A stretch of 64,000 nt of DNA, taken from positions 34,738,151-34,802,150 of the forward strand of contig LS997564.1 of NCBI GenBank assembly GCA_000469685.2. The letters run 5' to 3'. Source of the DNA: Haemonchus contortus (lineage: Eukaryota; Nematoda; Chromadorea; Rhabditida; Trichostrongylidae). The translations under genes were made by a program, and so were the position numbers. This document shows positions 23,901-34,944 of this stretch, piece after piece; within the stretch, counting starts at the first letter, position 1, and every line of letters starts with the position of its first letter. The notes below the pieces were generated by a model that ran no database searches, was not told the origin of the DNA, and worked only from the letters and a program-made list of their open reading frames with translations.

Positions 23901-26900
23901 CTCGTTGTCGTTATATGCTTTCAATTTGGATTTGGAGAAGTACTTCTTGATAACAGCACGTGCCATACGATCGCAGCTGCTGTTCCTGGACAGGAACTTG
24001 CAGGGTGAAAATGCTTTTCATTTTTCCTGCCTGTCGCTGTGAGACTTCGCTGGGTTCACCACTGCTTCTGTAAACCTATACATACTTTGGGCTTCATAGA
24101 GCATCGTCAATTACGATATGTGCCACTGAACTCCCTCCCCTTCATCACTTAGCGTTTGTTCAGGTGTTCACAAGCAAATCCGTGCTACTGTCAGCACCTA
24201 GACCATTTTCCAATTAATGGGAGCCCTACGCACTCCTCCTTATCGAGGCCTTGACAGTTTCACATTAAGAAAGAGTCCATTGACCACCAGCATTTTGTTC
24301 AATTTTTGCAGTTATTTTAAATATCTTTTCTACTCTTTCCTATCGAGGTGGTGTTATCATCATAGAGGATGATCTTCAGTGATCTCTCTATAAGTCCTTT
24401 TATGAGTCCTTTTAAGAAAATATTCAGAGTTCACAGCATGGGTTCTCAGCTGTCTACGCTTTTCTCGGTACTTCTCCATCAATATTCTTGCTATGGAAGT
24501 GATATCCTAGGCCTACCTTTTAGGCATGAATCCAAATTGTTCTTGAGAGATCGGGATGAGTTCCTTAGATTTTTAGCTAACTACATGTCCATTTCCATGG
24601 TATGCGCAGTGAAACTTATTTAGCAATCTATCGCGTCTCTTTTCTGCTTTGAAATGGGACCGATGATGCTGCTTCTCGGGATTCTTTGGGATTCTTCTCT
24701 CAGCCGTAGACGAGTTCACAGACATGGTGTACCAACTAATTCCATTCACTCTGAGTGCAATCCATGCTTCAATCGTATTCCATTAGGTCCTAATTTTTCT
24801 CAACATTCGTCTTTCTCATTACTGGACGAACTTGTCCATGCTGCGATAAGATCAGCATCAGCTCCTGTTTGGGTGTTCTCTTAGCAAGAGTTCTGGTTTA
24901 CGAGCATGTGAAAGTATTCTTCTTACCTGCGCTTGATCTCCTCGCTGCTTTCTTTCTCTTCCATCTTACAGCCCATGTTTGAATATTCAGATGAGATTTT
25001 TGAAGTTAAACACCTCAATCTCATTCGACGTGAATGAGAAACAAGCTTCATAGTTGTGGAGAAATAAATGAAGGATAACACACAGAAAACTTTTGTCTTA
25101 GAAATATAGCTGGTACAGAGAATTCTTCTAATACTAAGGAATCTTTTATATTTGGATGCTCCATGTAGTACGTCTACGTCTACATGGTGGCATTCGACAA
25201 ATAAAAGTGAACCATTCAAGTTACTCAATTTCTAGGAGCCCTCACACACACTCGAGCTTCAAATTGCTACTTATGAATACGTCAGTCAGTCAAATCCTTC
25301 TAGCAATCTTTACAGGATTCGTTCAACAAAGGTGGGTTGTTACGCAACACCTAACGATGAAAGCCTGTGAGATGTGCCATAAAATTTTAAAAAGTACCCT
25401 TTTACAGAATACTTCTGTCAAGTTCCGCAACGGCACTTATTCCATTGGGTCCGTGTCGTCCGTTTGGTGTTATGTCCTGCTTTGTGGCATACAATATAAT
25501 CCATGCACTCAATTTGAACGTCCAGATGTCCACACTGCTTTCAATGTTTTTTCGTTATCGCCTGGTTGGGGCATACGAAATGACAACAGCACAGCTTCGA
25601 GCGAGTTATGTGATATCAGTGACTTTACCAATAACATACATTGTAAGTTCCAATTGCATTGCTTTTATTTTGGGAAAAGCGTTTCGCGCAAGAAAAATAT
25701 AGACAGTCGATTGATGGTTAAATGTCAAAGTAAGGAAGTATGGATGTCAAGAAGACCACTTTAAGTAGAAAGTTTTTTGACGAAGCAATTCCGTATCGAG
25801 GAGCCTATTGTCATTGAATTGCTGTTTTGAAGTCTCAGAACGAACGTTGAGAACTAGTTAAAGATCTTCGAGTAGTCCTGTTCCAACTCCATGACCGAGC
25901 CCCAGCATACTCTGAATCTCTTAAGCTTCATAAGGATTCCCTGCTCTCTAGAAAACCGCTACTCTTGTACAGTTATAACCATCTTCATAAGGCAATTAAC
26001 GTGCGATGCAGGAGCTTAGGAGCTCCTTGGAGGAAACTTCTAAGACTTGCTTATTGTCAAAAGTTGTTAAGAACCCCGGTATTGGCTCGAAAAATCAAAT
26101 CTATTGCGACAGCGGTATATTTGATGCAATGCGACCTCTCCTATAATAGAACTGGCCAGTAAACACCACCGAATTCCGTCATGGTCGAGGAGTTCCCAAT
26201 TGCTAATTATCAAGGATAATCCTACTATACACAACGCGCTAATATCTGTGTGTTTGTGTGTGTCCGACCGGAAATTCATAACTCCGGTCCCAGTGGACCT
26301 AGAACGTTCAGATTTTTTAGGAGTACAGGCGACAGGATGATAACACTTATTATAGGTGGCAGAACCAGACCCCGCCGACAGGGGGCGGGGTTTGCGTGAA
26401 AATTGTCAATTTCACCCTAGGGCGTTCAATTCTGGTACGAGAGACCATCTCGTTGGCGGCCGTCCTGGAGTTCGAGTTCGTTTGATGTCCCGAGCGATAC
26501 AGTCAGTAAGCGCTCTGGTACAACAGTCACCATTATATCGCATAACGTGTCCGGCCCAATGATCTTTGATTTTTTGGCGTAATCAACTTCATCCCTGATC
26601 TTTGTTCGGTGACGGAGCTCGTAGCTCCGGATTACCTGTTGCACTTGCATGTATAGGAAAATTCCTAGCATCGTCCTTTCCAAAGCGCGTTGAGTAACGC
26701 TGACAGCGTGCTCGCTCTGCTTTCGTAAAGTCCAATTCTCCAAGGAGTACGTCAAAGCAGGATGGATAGCAGCGTCGAAAAGGTTAGGGCGGAGCCGGAT
26801 GTTCTTTGTCTTCTTCATTACTCCCTCGTTATTCTTGAATGATTCCCACGCGTTTCCTTCTGCACAGCTCCGGAGCTAGGTCGCTCATCATGTTGACCTC

Positions 26901-29900
26901 CCGACCTATAATAGTTACACATTGCTAGAGCATTCGGATATATTCGTTCCGTTCAGCATGAAGGGAGCAACAGGTAGATGTTCGGTGTTGTGAGCACGAT
27001 GTGTCTGATGTCTGCAGAGCGGAGATGATGTAGATAGCGGCCGTCGACTTTCATTCCCAAGTACCCCATACCAAATGATGTTTTTGAGAGCGGCGCTGAA
27101 AAGTTTGGGCGAAATGATATCGCCCTGGCGGATAAATCTCTTCACGTTGATAATGACTTCCTCGTAGAATAGTAAAATCCTGCTCGTGAAATTGGCGTAG
27201 AGCTCACGAAGCATCCTTAAGTATTGAGTAGGAACACCCTGGTTGCCCAGAGCTTCCATTACCGCTTCTTAACGGTATCAATTTCTTCATATCGATTAAC
27301 GCAGAACATAACGACATTTTGTACTTTCGTGGTACTTTAGTAAGTCTTGTAAGAGTATGGTTATGATCGATTGTTCTGAACCCTCTTCGAAACCCTGCCT
27401 GCTCGCATGGCCGTCCTTCATCTGGTACTCTGCCCATGTGGTATTCTGCCAGCCCTGTTCAGGATGACGCGAGTGAAAAGCTTATAGATTACAGATAGTG
27501 GGAAGATCGGGCGATAATTGCCAATATCGTCTGGATTTCCCTTTTTATACAGCGACACAGACTTTCTAGTTTTTTGTGACACGGGCACTTTGCACTCCGA
27601 TAGATTCCGCATGAGGAGCCTAGCCAGAGTTCTGACAATTACTGGTGGAAGACTCTTCAGATGTTCTGGTTTGATCCTATGGCACTGGGCGCGGTACAAT
27701 TCTTCATTGACTTGATGGCTGTTCGAATTTCTGAAGGGAGAACTGAAGGAGCGATATACAGTAGCGCTCAAAAGTCTTCGGTGAAATGCTTTGACGCTTT
27801 TTCGTTCATAACTTTTTTCTTAGTAGACCGAATGACACGAAATTTGGATATGTCTAACTAGAGCATATTTCACCCTACCCAACCCTATTTCACTACAAAG
27901 CTGCAATATCCACAGGTAGAGTAAGGTGTTTGTTGCGGTAGCTCATTTTGCTAAAACTAAAGTTGTTGGCGTCTGCACTTATTCGCACCTTATGTGCGTT
28001 TTTCTCATCTGTTGTGTTCGGCATTACCGCTCATACACTTTTGACATGATAAAAAGGCAAGAGATTCTAGAAGGACCATCATCTGTATTTTCAGTCGATT
28101 TTGAGTTCATGCTCTTTGGAATATCTGGAACATGATCAGACTGCAGGTTAATAGAGGTAAATATTCACAATGCATTCACGCTCCCAATATAGAAATTTCG
28201 CTTGATTAGATCCAGTAGGAAAGAAGTTACGACTGAAAAGTACGGCTGAAGTACCATTTACCCGAAGACTTTTGAGCGCTACTGTATTGGTCTTGCCTAA
28301 GATGGTGGGTAGGCAGGTAGGAGTGGCTGTTGAAGAGATCTGGGTAGAAGCCATAGATGACCTCCCCCATTGTCATTCGAGATGCAGTAACTGTTTCCTA
28401 AAGACGACGAAGGGAAGAAATCTTGGTTTTGTGATTGGCGAAGCTCTGTCGGGCTTTGCGATTGCTTTTTCCGGTCTCGACGGCTTCGTCCATACCTGCT
28501 GCTCTCCTCTTCTTCAGTTCCTCCTTTATCGCTTCGCTGCATAGCTTCGCAAGTTCGGACGTATGTTGGTGATTGCCTATAGCTCGCGCGATTCCTGCTG
28601 GCGTATCAGCTCAAGAGTCTTCGAAGAGAGTCCTCTCTTGACTACTTGTAAACTCTCTGCTTTCCTAGCGCTATCGTGAAGATGTTCGAAAAGTCTGCTG
28701 TGTTCTTCACCGATGTTGTCGATAATGGAATCTTCCCATTCACTCCAAGGGAAGCGATGGTGCCAGTTGATGGTGGTTTTGGGGCTTCGTATCCTAAACT
28801 TCATAGCTCTCTCTCCACGCATTGGAAAGCAGAACCTAGCGCGGAGGAGACGATGGTCCGATCTTGAACAAAACTTCAGTACAACAGCGATGTCAATCAG
28901 GCAAAATCTCCGTTGGAAATGATGTGGCTTTTCTTTTATAATATCATGGAACTGTCCACGAGATGAGTCACATGTCCATTGCAAATGAGGGGGTCCCGGA
29001 ACTGCGAGTAACCATAGATGGTGTGGGTCGACATGATAAACTCGGACAGCCTTTCACCCAGCTCATTCCACTCCATTCCGTGAGTCCCGACGTAGGGCTC
29101 TTCAGTCATTCTCTCGGGCTAATCTTGGCATTGAAATCACCGATGATGACCTTGAAGAAAGTATGATCTTCTCTGTAGAGCCTCTCCAGATCCATATAGA
29201 ATGCTTCCAACTATTCTTTTTCGTAGCGTGGTGTTGGTGCGTAGGCAACGAAGATGATTAGAGCTGGGGTAACCCACTTCTTCTTAATCGCCAGCTCCCG
29301 ATTCGGATTGTTAAGCTTTTGTACGAATCGAAGTTCAGGAAACTACGCCGCCGACGCCTCTGGTGTCGCATGTCGGAGAGCAGTTCTTCTCCAGTCTCAA
29401 ATACAGTAGGGCGATGCCTTCTCGTCTCGGTCAGTCCGATGACGCCGTACTTGATTTACCTAGCTTGCATCATGAGGTCTTCTATACACGCTTCCGATAC
29501 TTACGCTTGCGAGAAACAAAAGGTATCGATCAGCACAGTAGAATCAGGGAGTCCATCCCCTGAGTCCACCTGCGTCTCTGGGCATGAAAAGTGAAATTAG
29601 GGCCGTTGTTGAACAGGCCCTTATTGTTGGTTTTCGAGCTTGCCCGGTTTCATGAAAAGACTACACAGATGTCTATCAAGCATTACAGATCGCATCTCAT
29701 ATTGGACCCCTGCACTTCGATAGGGTAATGGAGGAGACCATACATTACCATTCCGAACACAATTTTGCAGAGTGAGACTTAGAATCAGTTGAGCATACAT
29801 TTGGCTACCTCGTTTAAAAAAAACTACGTTGCAGGATCGAAGACTTTGGAGGTTATGAGTCGACGAGCGATATTATTGCATCCATCTATGCTTTCATATC

Positions 29901-32551
29901 CTTTGTCACGGCTACCGCAACGCCCATTCTCATTTGGTATTGGAGGAGTGTCATACTCAAGAGACTACGTCTCAATAAAGACACGTATTCTGAAAAAACT
30001 AGGCACAGCTCCAAAGTATTTCTTAAGGTAAGTTTTTGTTCGTAGATGCTATCTAATTCCCCCAAACATGCGAACAGACTAGCTATCAACCCTGTGGTGA
30101 ACATACTACAATGTACAACGCAATGTTTTCAAGAACGACAGCTCTGCACTAACCGCTCTTTACCGAAACTATTACCCAACATGCGTGTCAGTGTTGTTGT
30201 TGAACTTGTTCTCTTCAAAATATCGTTTTGGGATGTGCTTAATTAGGGGTTTGCATTGTGGTGTTGAGAGCATCAAAAGGCACCATATTATTTCAAAATT
30301 GGACTGGAACAATTTTTCTTTTTTTGCATCTTGCATGCAAGAGATCATGATTGTGGAGCAATACTCATGCTAAGTGGCGCGTTAACTTAGAGGTTTAGAA
30401 TTGTTGTTTAAGATCGGAATCGATCAAGAGCAAGCAGGATCACGTCTTTCCATAGTTCATTACCTGACACCGTGCATTTCTGTACTAAAGCCAGGCTTTA
30501 CTTCCCCCAGGTCTGCAGCTCAAGTATAGTTCGACTTCCCCTAGAACAATCTGTAATCAATGCTTTTGTGCCAAAAGGTTTTCAAGTGGTGAAACATTCA
30601 TTACGCCTGATGTTTCGACCAATTTGTCTTTATCAAAGGCCTGAAAGCGTCCAGGTACATTAAAGTGTTGCCTAGCACGCTTGACGGAGACCAACTCTCA
30701 ACTAGTTACAACTCACCATTTAGACTGATGAACTTCCAACAAAATGGAAATACCAACAAGTCACTCACGTCAATTCCACAAACACCTAACAATTGTGCAG
30801 TTTTGAAGGCGATAAAAGTGGGTCTGCCCGGACAACTACGATCCGTTAGTAGTACCGTGAAGTGACACATATCAATTCCCACTGTCAAAGCTCACACAGA
30901 GAGATGTAAGGCAAGATGTCCAGAGATTATAGAGTTTTTAGTAGAGAGTAGAGTAATTGTAGAGTAGTTTAGTCTGTAGAGTTTTTCAGGCACTATTCCT
31001 GTTCTCGTAGGCCAAAATAATGCATTTGGCACTAATATCACAACCAGCGTAACCTTTTATTGTGTGCTTCAGAGTCGGTGTAATCGAAATATTATTTTGT
31101 TTGCTAACTGGATAACTTTTTCACGAACACGTTCTCCCAGTTCCTCCAATATTGCAAACATCACATGTCAAACGCCTGAGCTGGCTAACTACACCTCTTT
31201 GTGTCTTCCCTTTTCCATGCACTCGCAGTTATCCATGATACAACGGTCATGGCGATGGTCTCTAACCAACTGGTGTTCAGCTTTGTCTATTGATGTATTA
31301 ATCAACAAAGCACCACCACCTAGATTCACTTTTTCCAACCATTGCTGTATAAATGTTCTGAATCGGCCTGATATGATCGGTGGTAGTTGAAGATACACCT
31401 TATCTTCAGTTCCACATGAGAAGGTTTTTTGCTGCGTATTTCATGCGGCAGCTCTGTGTATCCGTTCCACTTAACTCTTGGAACTATTCCCACTCCTCGT
31501 CACCGATGAAAGCCTTCACAGCCGTTTCGTACATGTTCCGTTATAGTGCGCCTCTAGGATCTATGGGGTGCCGTCACTGAGTGTAGGATGATATTCTTGA
31601 AGATCACTTTTCTATACCACTTAACCCTTTGAGACAATGCGGATTTCAAAGTGACGCGCCCATAGGGTAAGAAACAAGAAATTATGGTGACACCGAAAAT
31701 TGGGTGCTAATGTCCCATGCGCCAGTCATAGTGGCACCCACAGGTGGGATCCATTGTCGATAAAGGGTTAACTGCATATTCCACGGATAATTTTGACCTG
31801 AGTAATCAGAAAGGGCAACCAGCCTCCATGCGGATAGATAACAGCTGCTCTCTACATTGGATGGTCATCACATAAAATGCTGGGACTCACCATGCCTAAG
31901 ACTTGGCGTTTGTGAGATATAATTTATGGAAAGGTCGGGTACATTCAATTCCGGCACAGAAGTTTTCAAAACATATGGAGCATATGGATAGGTTGCGAGG
32001 AAGGCGATCATGGAGGCTACTTAAAAGCTCTTTGATTTTAGGCCTAGAATCATATTTCTATACATATACACATGTGTTTCATTGAATCAAGCTCTCGAAT
32101 CGGAATTAAACTTTATGTCGCTTTTTTAACCTGCAATGATGAGGTAAATTGTGTCTAGAGTTGGTTTCCGCGGACAATGTCTTCGAAAAAAGAAATAAAG
32201 TTGATGTAGGTCCTTTTTTATATACAACGAACATGTATTATTCAGGCGCTTACATCACAAGCTGTCATACAACTACTCTGTTATCTCCCTATAAGTGCAC
32301 TATATTTTGGTGCAAAATATTCTGGCACCGATCTCGCCATCACGGAATATGTATTTGTGCCCATTATGACGGCTCATTGTATGATTGATCCCATATGTCT
32401 AATTTACCTCATCCCGCCTTACAAGAAATGGATTAGTGACCGACTCTGCGGTCATATTCTTCCAACTCATCTTTCAGCCGTCAAGCCTCGGAATGACCAT
32501 AATATTAGCACAGCAAATGTTTTCGTAACCCCGCAAAAAAGTGAAAAATGA
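20957..32551 (+). CDS. Srd-type nematode chemoreceptor (7TM GPCR), TE-laden introns, one exon not found
   Basis: This resembles the nematode Srd serpentine receptors, which sense odours in ciliated neurons. Supported exons are 20957-21057, 25236-25331, 25408-25642, 29835-30027 and 32246-32551. Exon 1 gives a signal-anchor/TM1 (YYAVFVVLAVFLNGLLIYLI) and ends in AA; exon 2 begins with G to complete Lys, then gives LLLMNTSVSQILLA. Exon 2 to 3 is in phase and yields the family-like LGPCRPFG and FVAYNII. Exon 5 gives IYAFISFVTATATPILIWYW, and exon 6 opens with ALTSQAVIQLLCYLPISA and ends with the TM7 segment HCMIDPICLIYLIPPY. The exon 3 end (phase 0) and the 29835 start (completing a codon) require another exon of 3n+2 bases, about 50-90, for the TM4-TM5 loop. 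I could not find it; a retrotransposon fills most of that intron. Without it the product is about 310 aa. It could be intact or a pseudogene. Confidence 0.75.
21324..21357. mobile_element. 34-bp minimal foldback copy with 3-bp duplication (TGT)
   Basis: The segment begins GGCTGCTTTCAG and ends ACTATGAAAGCAGCC, so its ends are inverted copies of the GGCTGCTTTCA terminus of the element at 19468-20266. TGT flanks both sides (21321-21323 and 21358-21360). Only the tips remain, so it looks like an internally deleted copy. Confidence 0.65.
21474..22811 (-). mobile_element. mariner-like transposon, decayed (1338 bp), inside receptor intron 1
   Basis: The left end TTAGGGTGTCCGGAAAGTTT and the right end, read inward, TTAGGGTGTTTGGAGAGTTT form inverted repeats of about 35 bp. 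TA precedes the left end; the right flank is TC, so the duplication is eroded. On the minus strand a broken transposase is visible, including a DDE-type C-terminal block (SSDLNPYDCNTF) near 21850 and an HTH-like region near 22260-22350. Frames are interrupted throughout. A 21-bp minisatellite has grown inside it at 21621-21829. Confidence 0.75.
21621..21829. repeat. 21-bp minisatellite, about ten copies
   Basis: The unit is CAGTGAGTCCGCGGCGAGTGG with single-base variants. Because the unit is a multiple of three, several frames stay open: Ser-Ala-Gly-Glu-rich and Pro-Arg-Arg-Val repeats on the plus strand, and Pro-Leu-Ala-Ala-Asp-Ser repeats on the minus strand. Those frames are artefacts of the array. 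It sits just beyond the DDE block of the host transposon's transposase. Confidence 0.9.
22812..24330. other. Receptor intron 1, remaining part
   Basis: No gene is recognised. Near 23684-23728 the palindrome AAGCTTATAAGCTT occurs, with a second partial copy about 30 bases on. A minus-strand basic frame at 23766-23966 is unassigned. Confidence 0.4.
24380..24570 (-). mobile_element. Non-LTR retrotransposon RT fragment
   Basis: The minus strand reads ISQEQFGFMP near 24555, then ARILMEKYREKRRQL, a classic conserved stretch of LINE reverse transcriptase (finger-palm region). Flanking sequence does not continue the domain in either direction, so this is a short scrap. It lies within receptor intron 1. 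Confidence 0.65.
26390..29620 (-). mobile_element. RTE-clade non-LTR retrotransposon, decayed, split by a MITE
   Basis: Reading the minus strand from 29620 down, the endonuclease comes first: GLTETRR near 29430 and VIIGDFNAKI near 29140. Next is a linker (FCLIDIAVV, SDHRLLRARF, TINWHHRF; 28984-28577), then a region ending at 28297 before a 526-bp insertion. The reverse transcriptase follows: IKPEHLKSLPPVIVRTLARL and GNYRPIFPLSVIYKLFTRVI (27771-27418), CEQAGFRRGF, EALGNQGVPTQYLRMLRELY and RQGDIISPKLF (27259-26915), then a C-terminal domain (26818-26426). The FADD active-site region is corrupted and partly deleted, and several frameshifts separate the blocks, so the copy is dead. It lies in the intron where the receptor's missing exon should be. 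Confidence 0.85.
27759..28284. mobile_element. 526-bp MITE with TA duplication, inserted in the RTE copy
   Basis: The ends are CAGTAGCGCTCAAAAGTCTT and its perfect inverted counterpart (over at least 24 bp, continuing TCGG), each flanked by TA (27757-27758 and 28285-28286). No transposase coding is visible. The TA site and CAGT terminus point to mobilisation by a Tc1-type transposase. It interrupts the retrotransposon between its endonuclease-linker and RT halves, so it is the younger insertion. Confidence 0.88.
30028..32245. other. Last intron of the receptor gene
   Basis: No further gene is recognised. There is low-complexity TAGAGT-rich sequence at about 30925-30985. Frames at 31064-31398 on both strands overlap and are unassigned. 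Confidence 0.4.
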
Positions 32552-32620
32552 TTGCTTTACAGATTCCGATTGCATGACCAGGATTTCGATCATGAGGGAT
32601 TGAAGGTTAGAGTCATGCTA

Positions 32621-32680
32621 CGGGCCGTATGCATAACGCACAGGATAGGGAAGGGGAGAGTCTCCCCAAGGAAATGTTTG
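32621..32680. repeat. 60-bp repeat, inverted copy at 34496-34555
   Basis: This 60-bp segment (GGGCCGTATGCA at one end, CCCCAAGGAAATGTTTG at the other) is present as a reverse complement at 34496-34555 with few mismatches. Similarity stops abruptly at both sides. The pair may be remnants of one dispersed family or the subterminal repeats of an element spanning 32.6-34.6 kb. Confidence 0.7.
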
Positions 32681-34495
32681 TTTTGCCGTGGGTCAGATAA
32701 GCGACGCCGGAGCGCATTATTTTACGCCTCCAAGACAGTGATGAACTGATATCCGGAGTTCGTGTTTTTCGATTAGATGAGCCGGGATTTGGAGAGCGTG
32801 CGAATTTGCCAAAGGAGAGCACTGTAACAAAGAGAAGGGGGACTTCATTCTGAGAACGCTCAAGAAAGTAGCAAAAGATTAGTATGTTCTACAAAATGCA
32901 TTTTGAGGGTTGTGGAAACTTAGGAACGCGCATCCATTTATCGCGCACCTATTACAAAGTGACCTTAAATGAATGCGAATGTTCAAATGTTATAATACTG
33001 CTTCCATGCCTTTATTAATTGTGTAAAAAATAAATTGATGAAGAGAACAGTATGAAAGTGAGGCGTTTAGAGAAAAATACTCGGAGTAAAATTTGTATAC
33101 CAGCTATCAGATAAATAGTGATGGTTATTAGATGTTAAATAGTTATTGAATACCTTGGGGCTTGAGAGTTTGACTATTTCACATTTTTCACAGGATTATC
33201 AGCGACTTGGGGCTGTGCACAGCGCCATCTTCGGTTCGGGAACCAGAATCAGAAGAGGTCGCAAGAACTACATCACCACCAATCCATTTACGAATACTTA
33301 TTCGATACGTGTCATTTCCTCCGCTTTTCAACCTTTACATTTCTGCGCAATCCTCGGTTTAGGAACCTCGTCCTCGAAAATCCTTCACGCCACCTTCCTT
33401 CATGCACCCCCAGCACCGCAGCCCTCGCCTTCACCTCTCCTAAAATTTATTCGCCGTCACTAGCACTTATGTACATTTGGTAGATATACTTTTCTCCAAT
33501 TCACCGCGTCGAAGCATTTCACTCCGTTGCAGTGTCTATTTCAACCTTTACACGTGATATACACATACCTCTTGTTCAACAAAATGTTTTTTTTTTCTCC
33601 AGACGCTAGACCCTCTCACCGTTTCTACCATCATTTATCTTTGGGTATTCACCTCTCACTCGCTTATGAAAGACGTGGATAGCAAAATGGGCATTGTGTT
33701 TTCGCACCTACAAAAGAGGTAACTTACATGCAAAAGTTTGGAATCTCTTTTGTTGCGGGGCTCGTTTAAAAAATATAGTGCAAAGCGACTAGAAGGTATA
33801 CGATTACAACTGCAACACTTAACAACGATCAAGGTTTAGGGGTGGGGAAAAATCTGCAAAATGAAATAAATAAAGACTAAAGCTCGACACAGCGTAGTGT
33901 CGCCTTCACCTACCACGTCAGGAGTAGCCAGAATGTATAGTTGAATCGGAAAATTGATAGTTGCTGACAGAAATAATTCAGGTCTCCTTCTCAAATCACG
34001 CCAGGATTGTGATGCGAAATGCTCACGATAACAGGTGTTAATCTCGAAAAAAAAACCTGCTTATTTGAAAATTAAACTGCTCCACAACAGCGATTGCAGC
34101 AACTTGAAAAAAAATTAGTGAGTGGTAGCACCAGTAGGATAAATTCAGAGCAGTACTGGATGAATTCGGCAACAGAGAATAGAGGGATAAGTGCTCGGAC
34201 GAATAATGCAGTGATTAGCAGGGTCACGGTCTACACGACCATCGGCGCCCCAGCTCAATTTTTGGGGTGGATTCATGCCCCGCCCAGGGTAGGGAGGCCT
34301 CACTTCCCAGGGTGAGGAGTGAACGGCGTCGCGTTTCTCTGAGCTCTCGCTAAGGTGATTTTGCAGGGGCAAACATCACATGATCCTCGGGAGCGGTCAA
34401 TTCTTCACCTGTTTATAGAAAAGAACTTCGCTCCATTGCAACTATCTTAACACAGAACAAAGGCAAAAACACCATTTGAACGTTCACGCCCTTGG

Positions 34496-34555
34496 CAAAC
34501 ATTTCCTTGGGGGGACTCTCCCCTTCCCTACCTTGGGCGTTGTGCATACGGCCCT
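34496..34555. repeat. 60-bp repeat, inverted partner of 32621-32680
   Basis: Reverse-complement partner of the segment at 32621-32680. The enclosed 1.8 kb has no recognised coding content, including the stretch 33100-34450 where I see no gene. Confidence 0.7.
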
Positions 34556-34944
34556 ACGTTTCCCCAGCTAGGCGATTGTACAGAAATGTCATAATATAAA
34601 CAACGGTTTCATGATTCGTGGTATCATATCTTTATATACCATGAAGTTGAATTTTAGACTTCTGGCAATCAGAAACAATTCTTGATTTTCCTAATTTCGT
34701 ATGGAAAGATATTTTTTATTATGTTATAATTTTGAAACCCACTTCTGAAAGCTTTTCACCTAGTTTGTATGTTCTACAGTACATATTTGAAGTGTTTGTA
34801 TTTTTTGTGGGAAATCGAACGAGTCTCATTTCCATTTGTAATTTTGAGTACACTCTGAGAGTGGAGTGTAAAATAGAGCACTTTCGGTGCATTAACTTTT
34901 CTACTTCCGCCGTGGAAGAGGAGCTGCTGATGTAGTTCGTTATA

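Noticed and set aside
25156..25764. 202-codon plus frame as a single-exon gene
   Set aside because: It mixes one receptor exon with intron sequence; splicing at 25331 to 25408 gives the Srd-type continuation in another frame.
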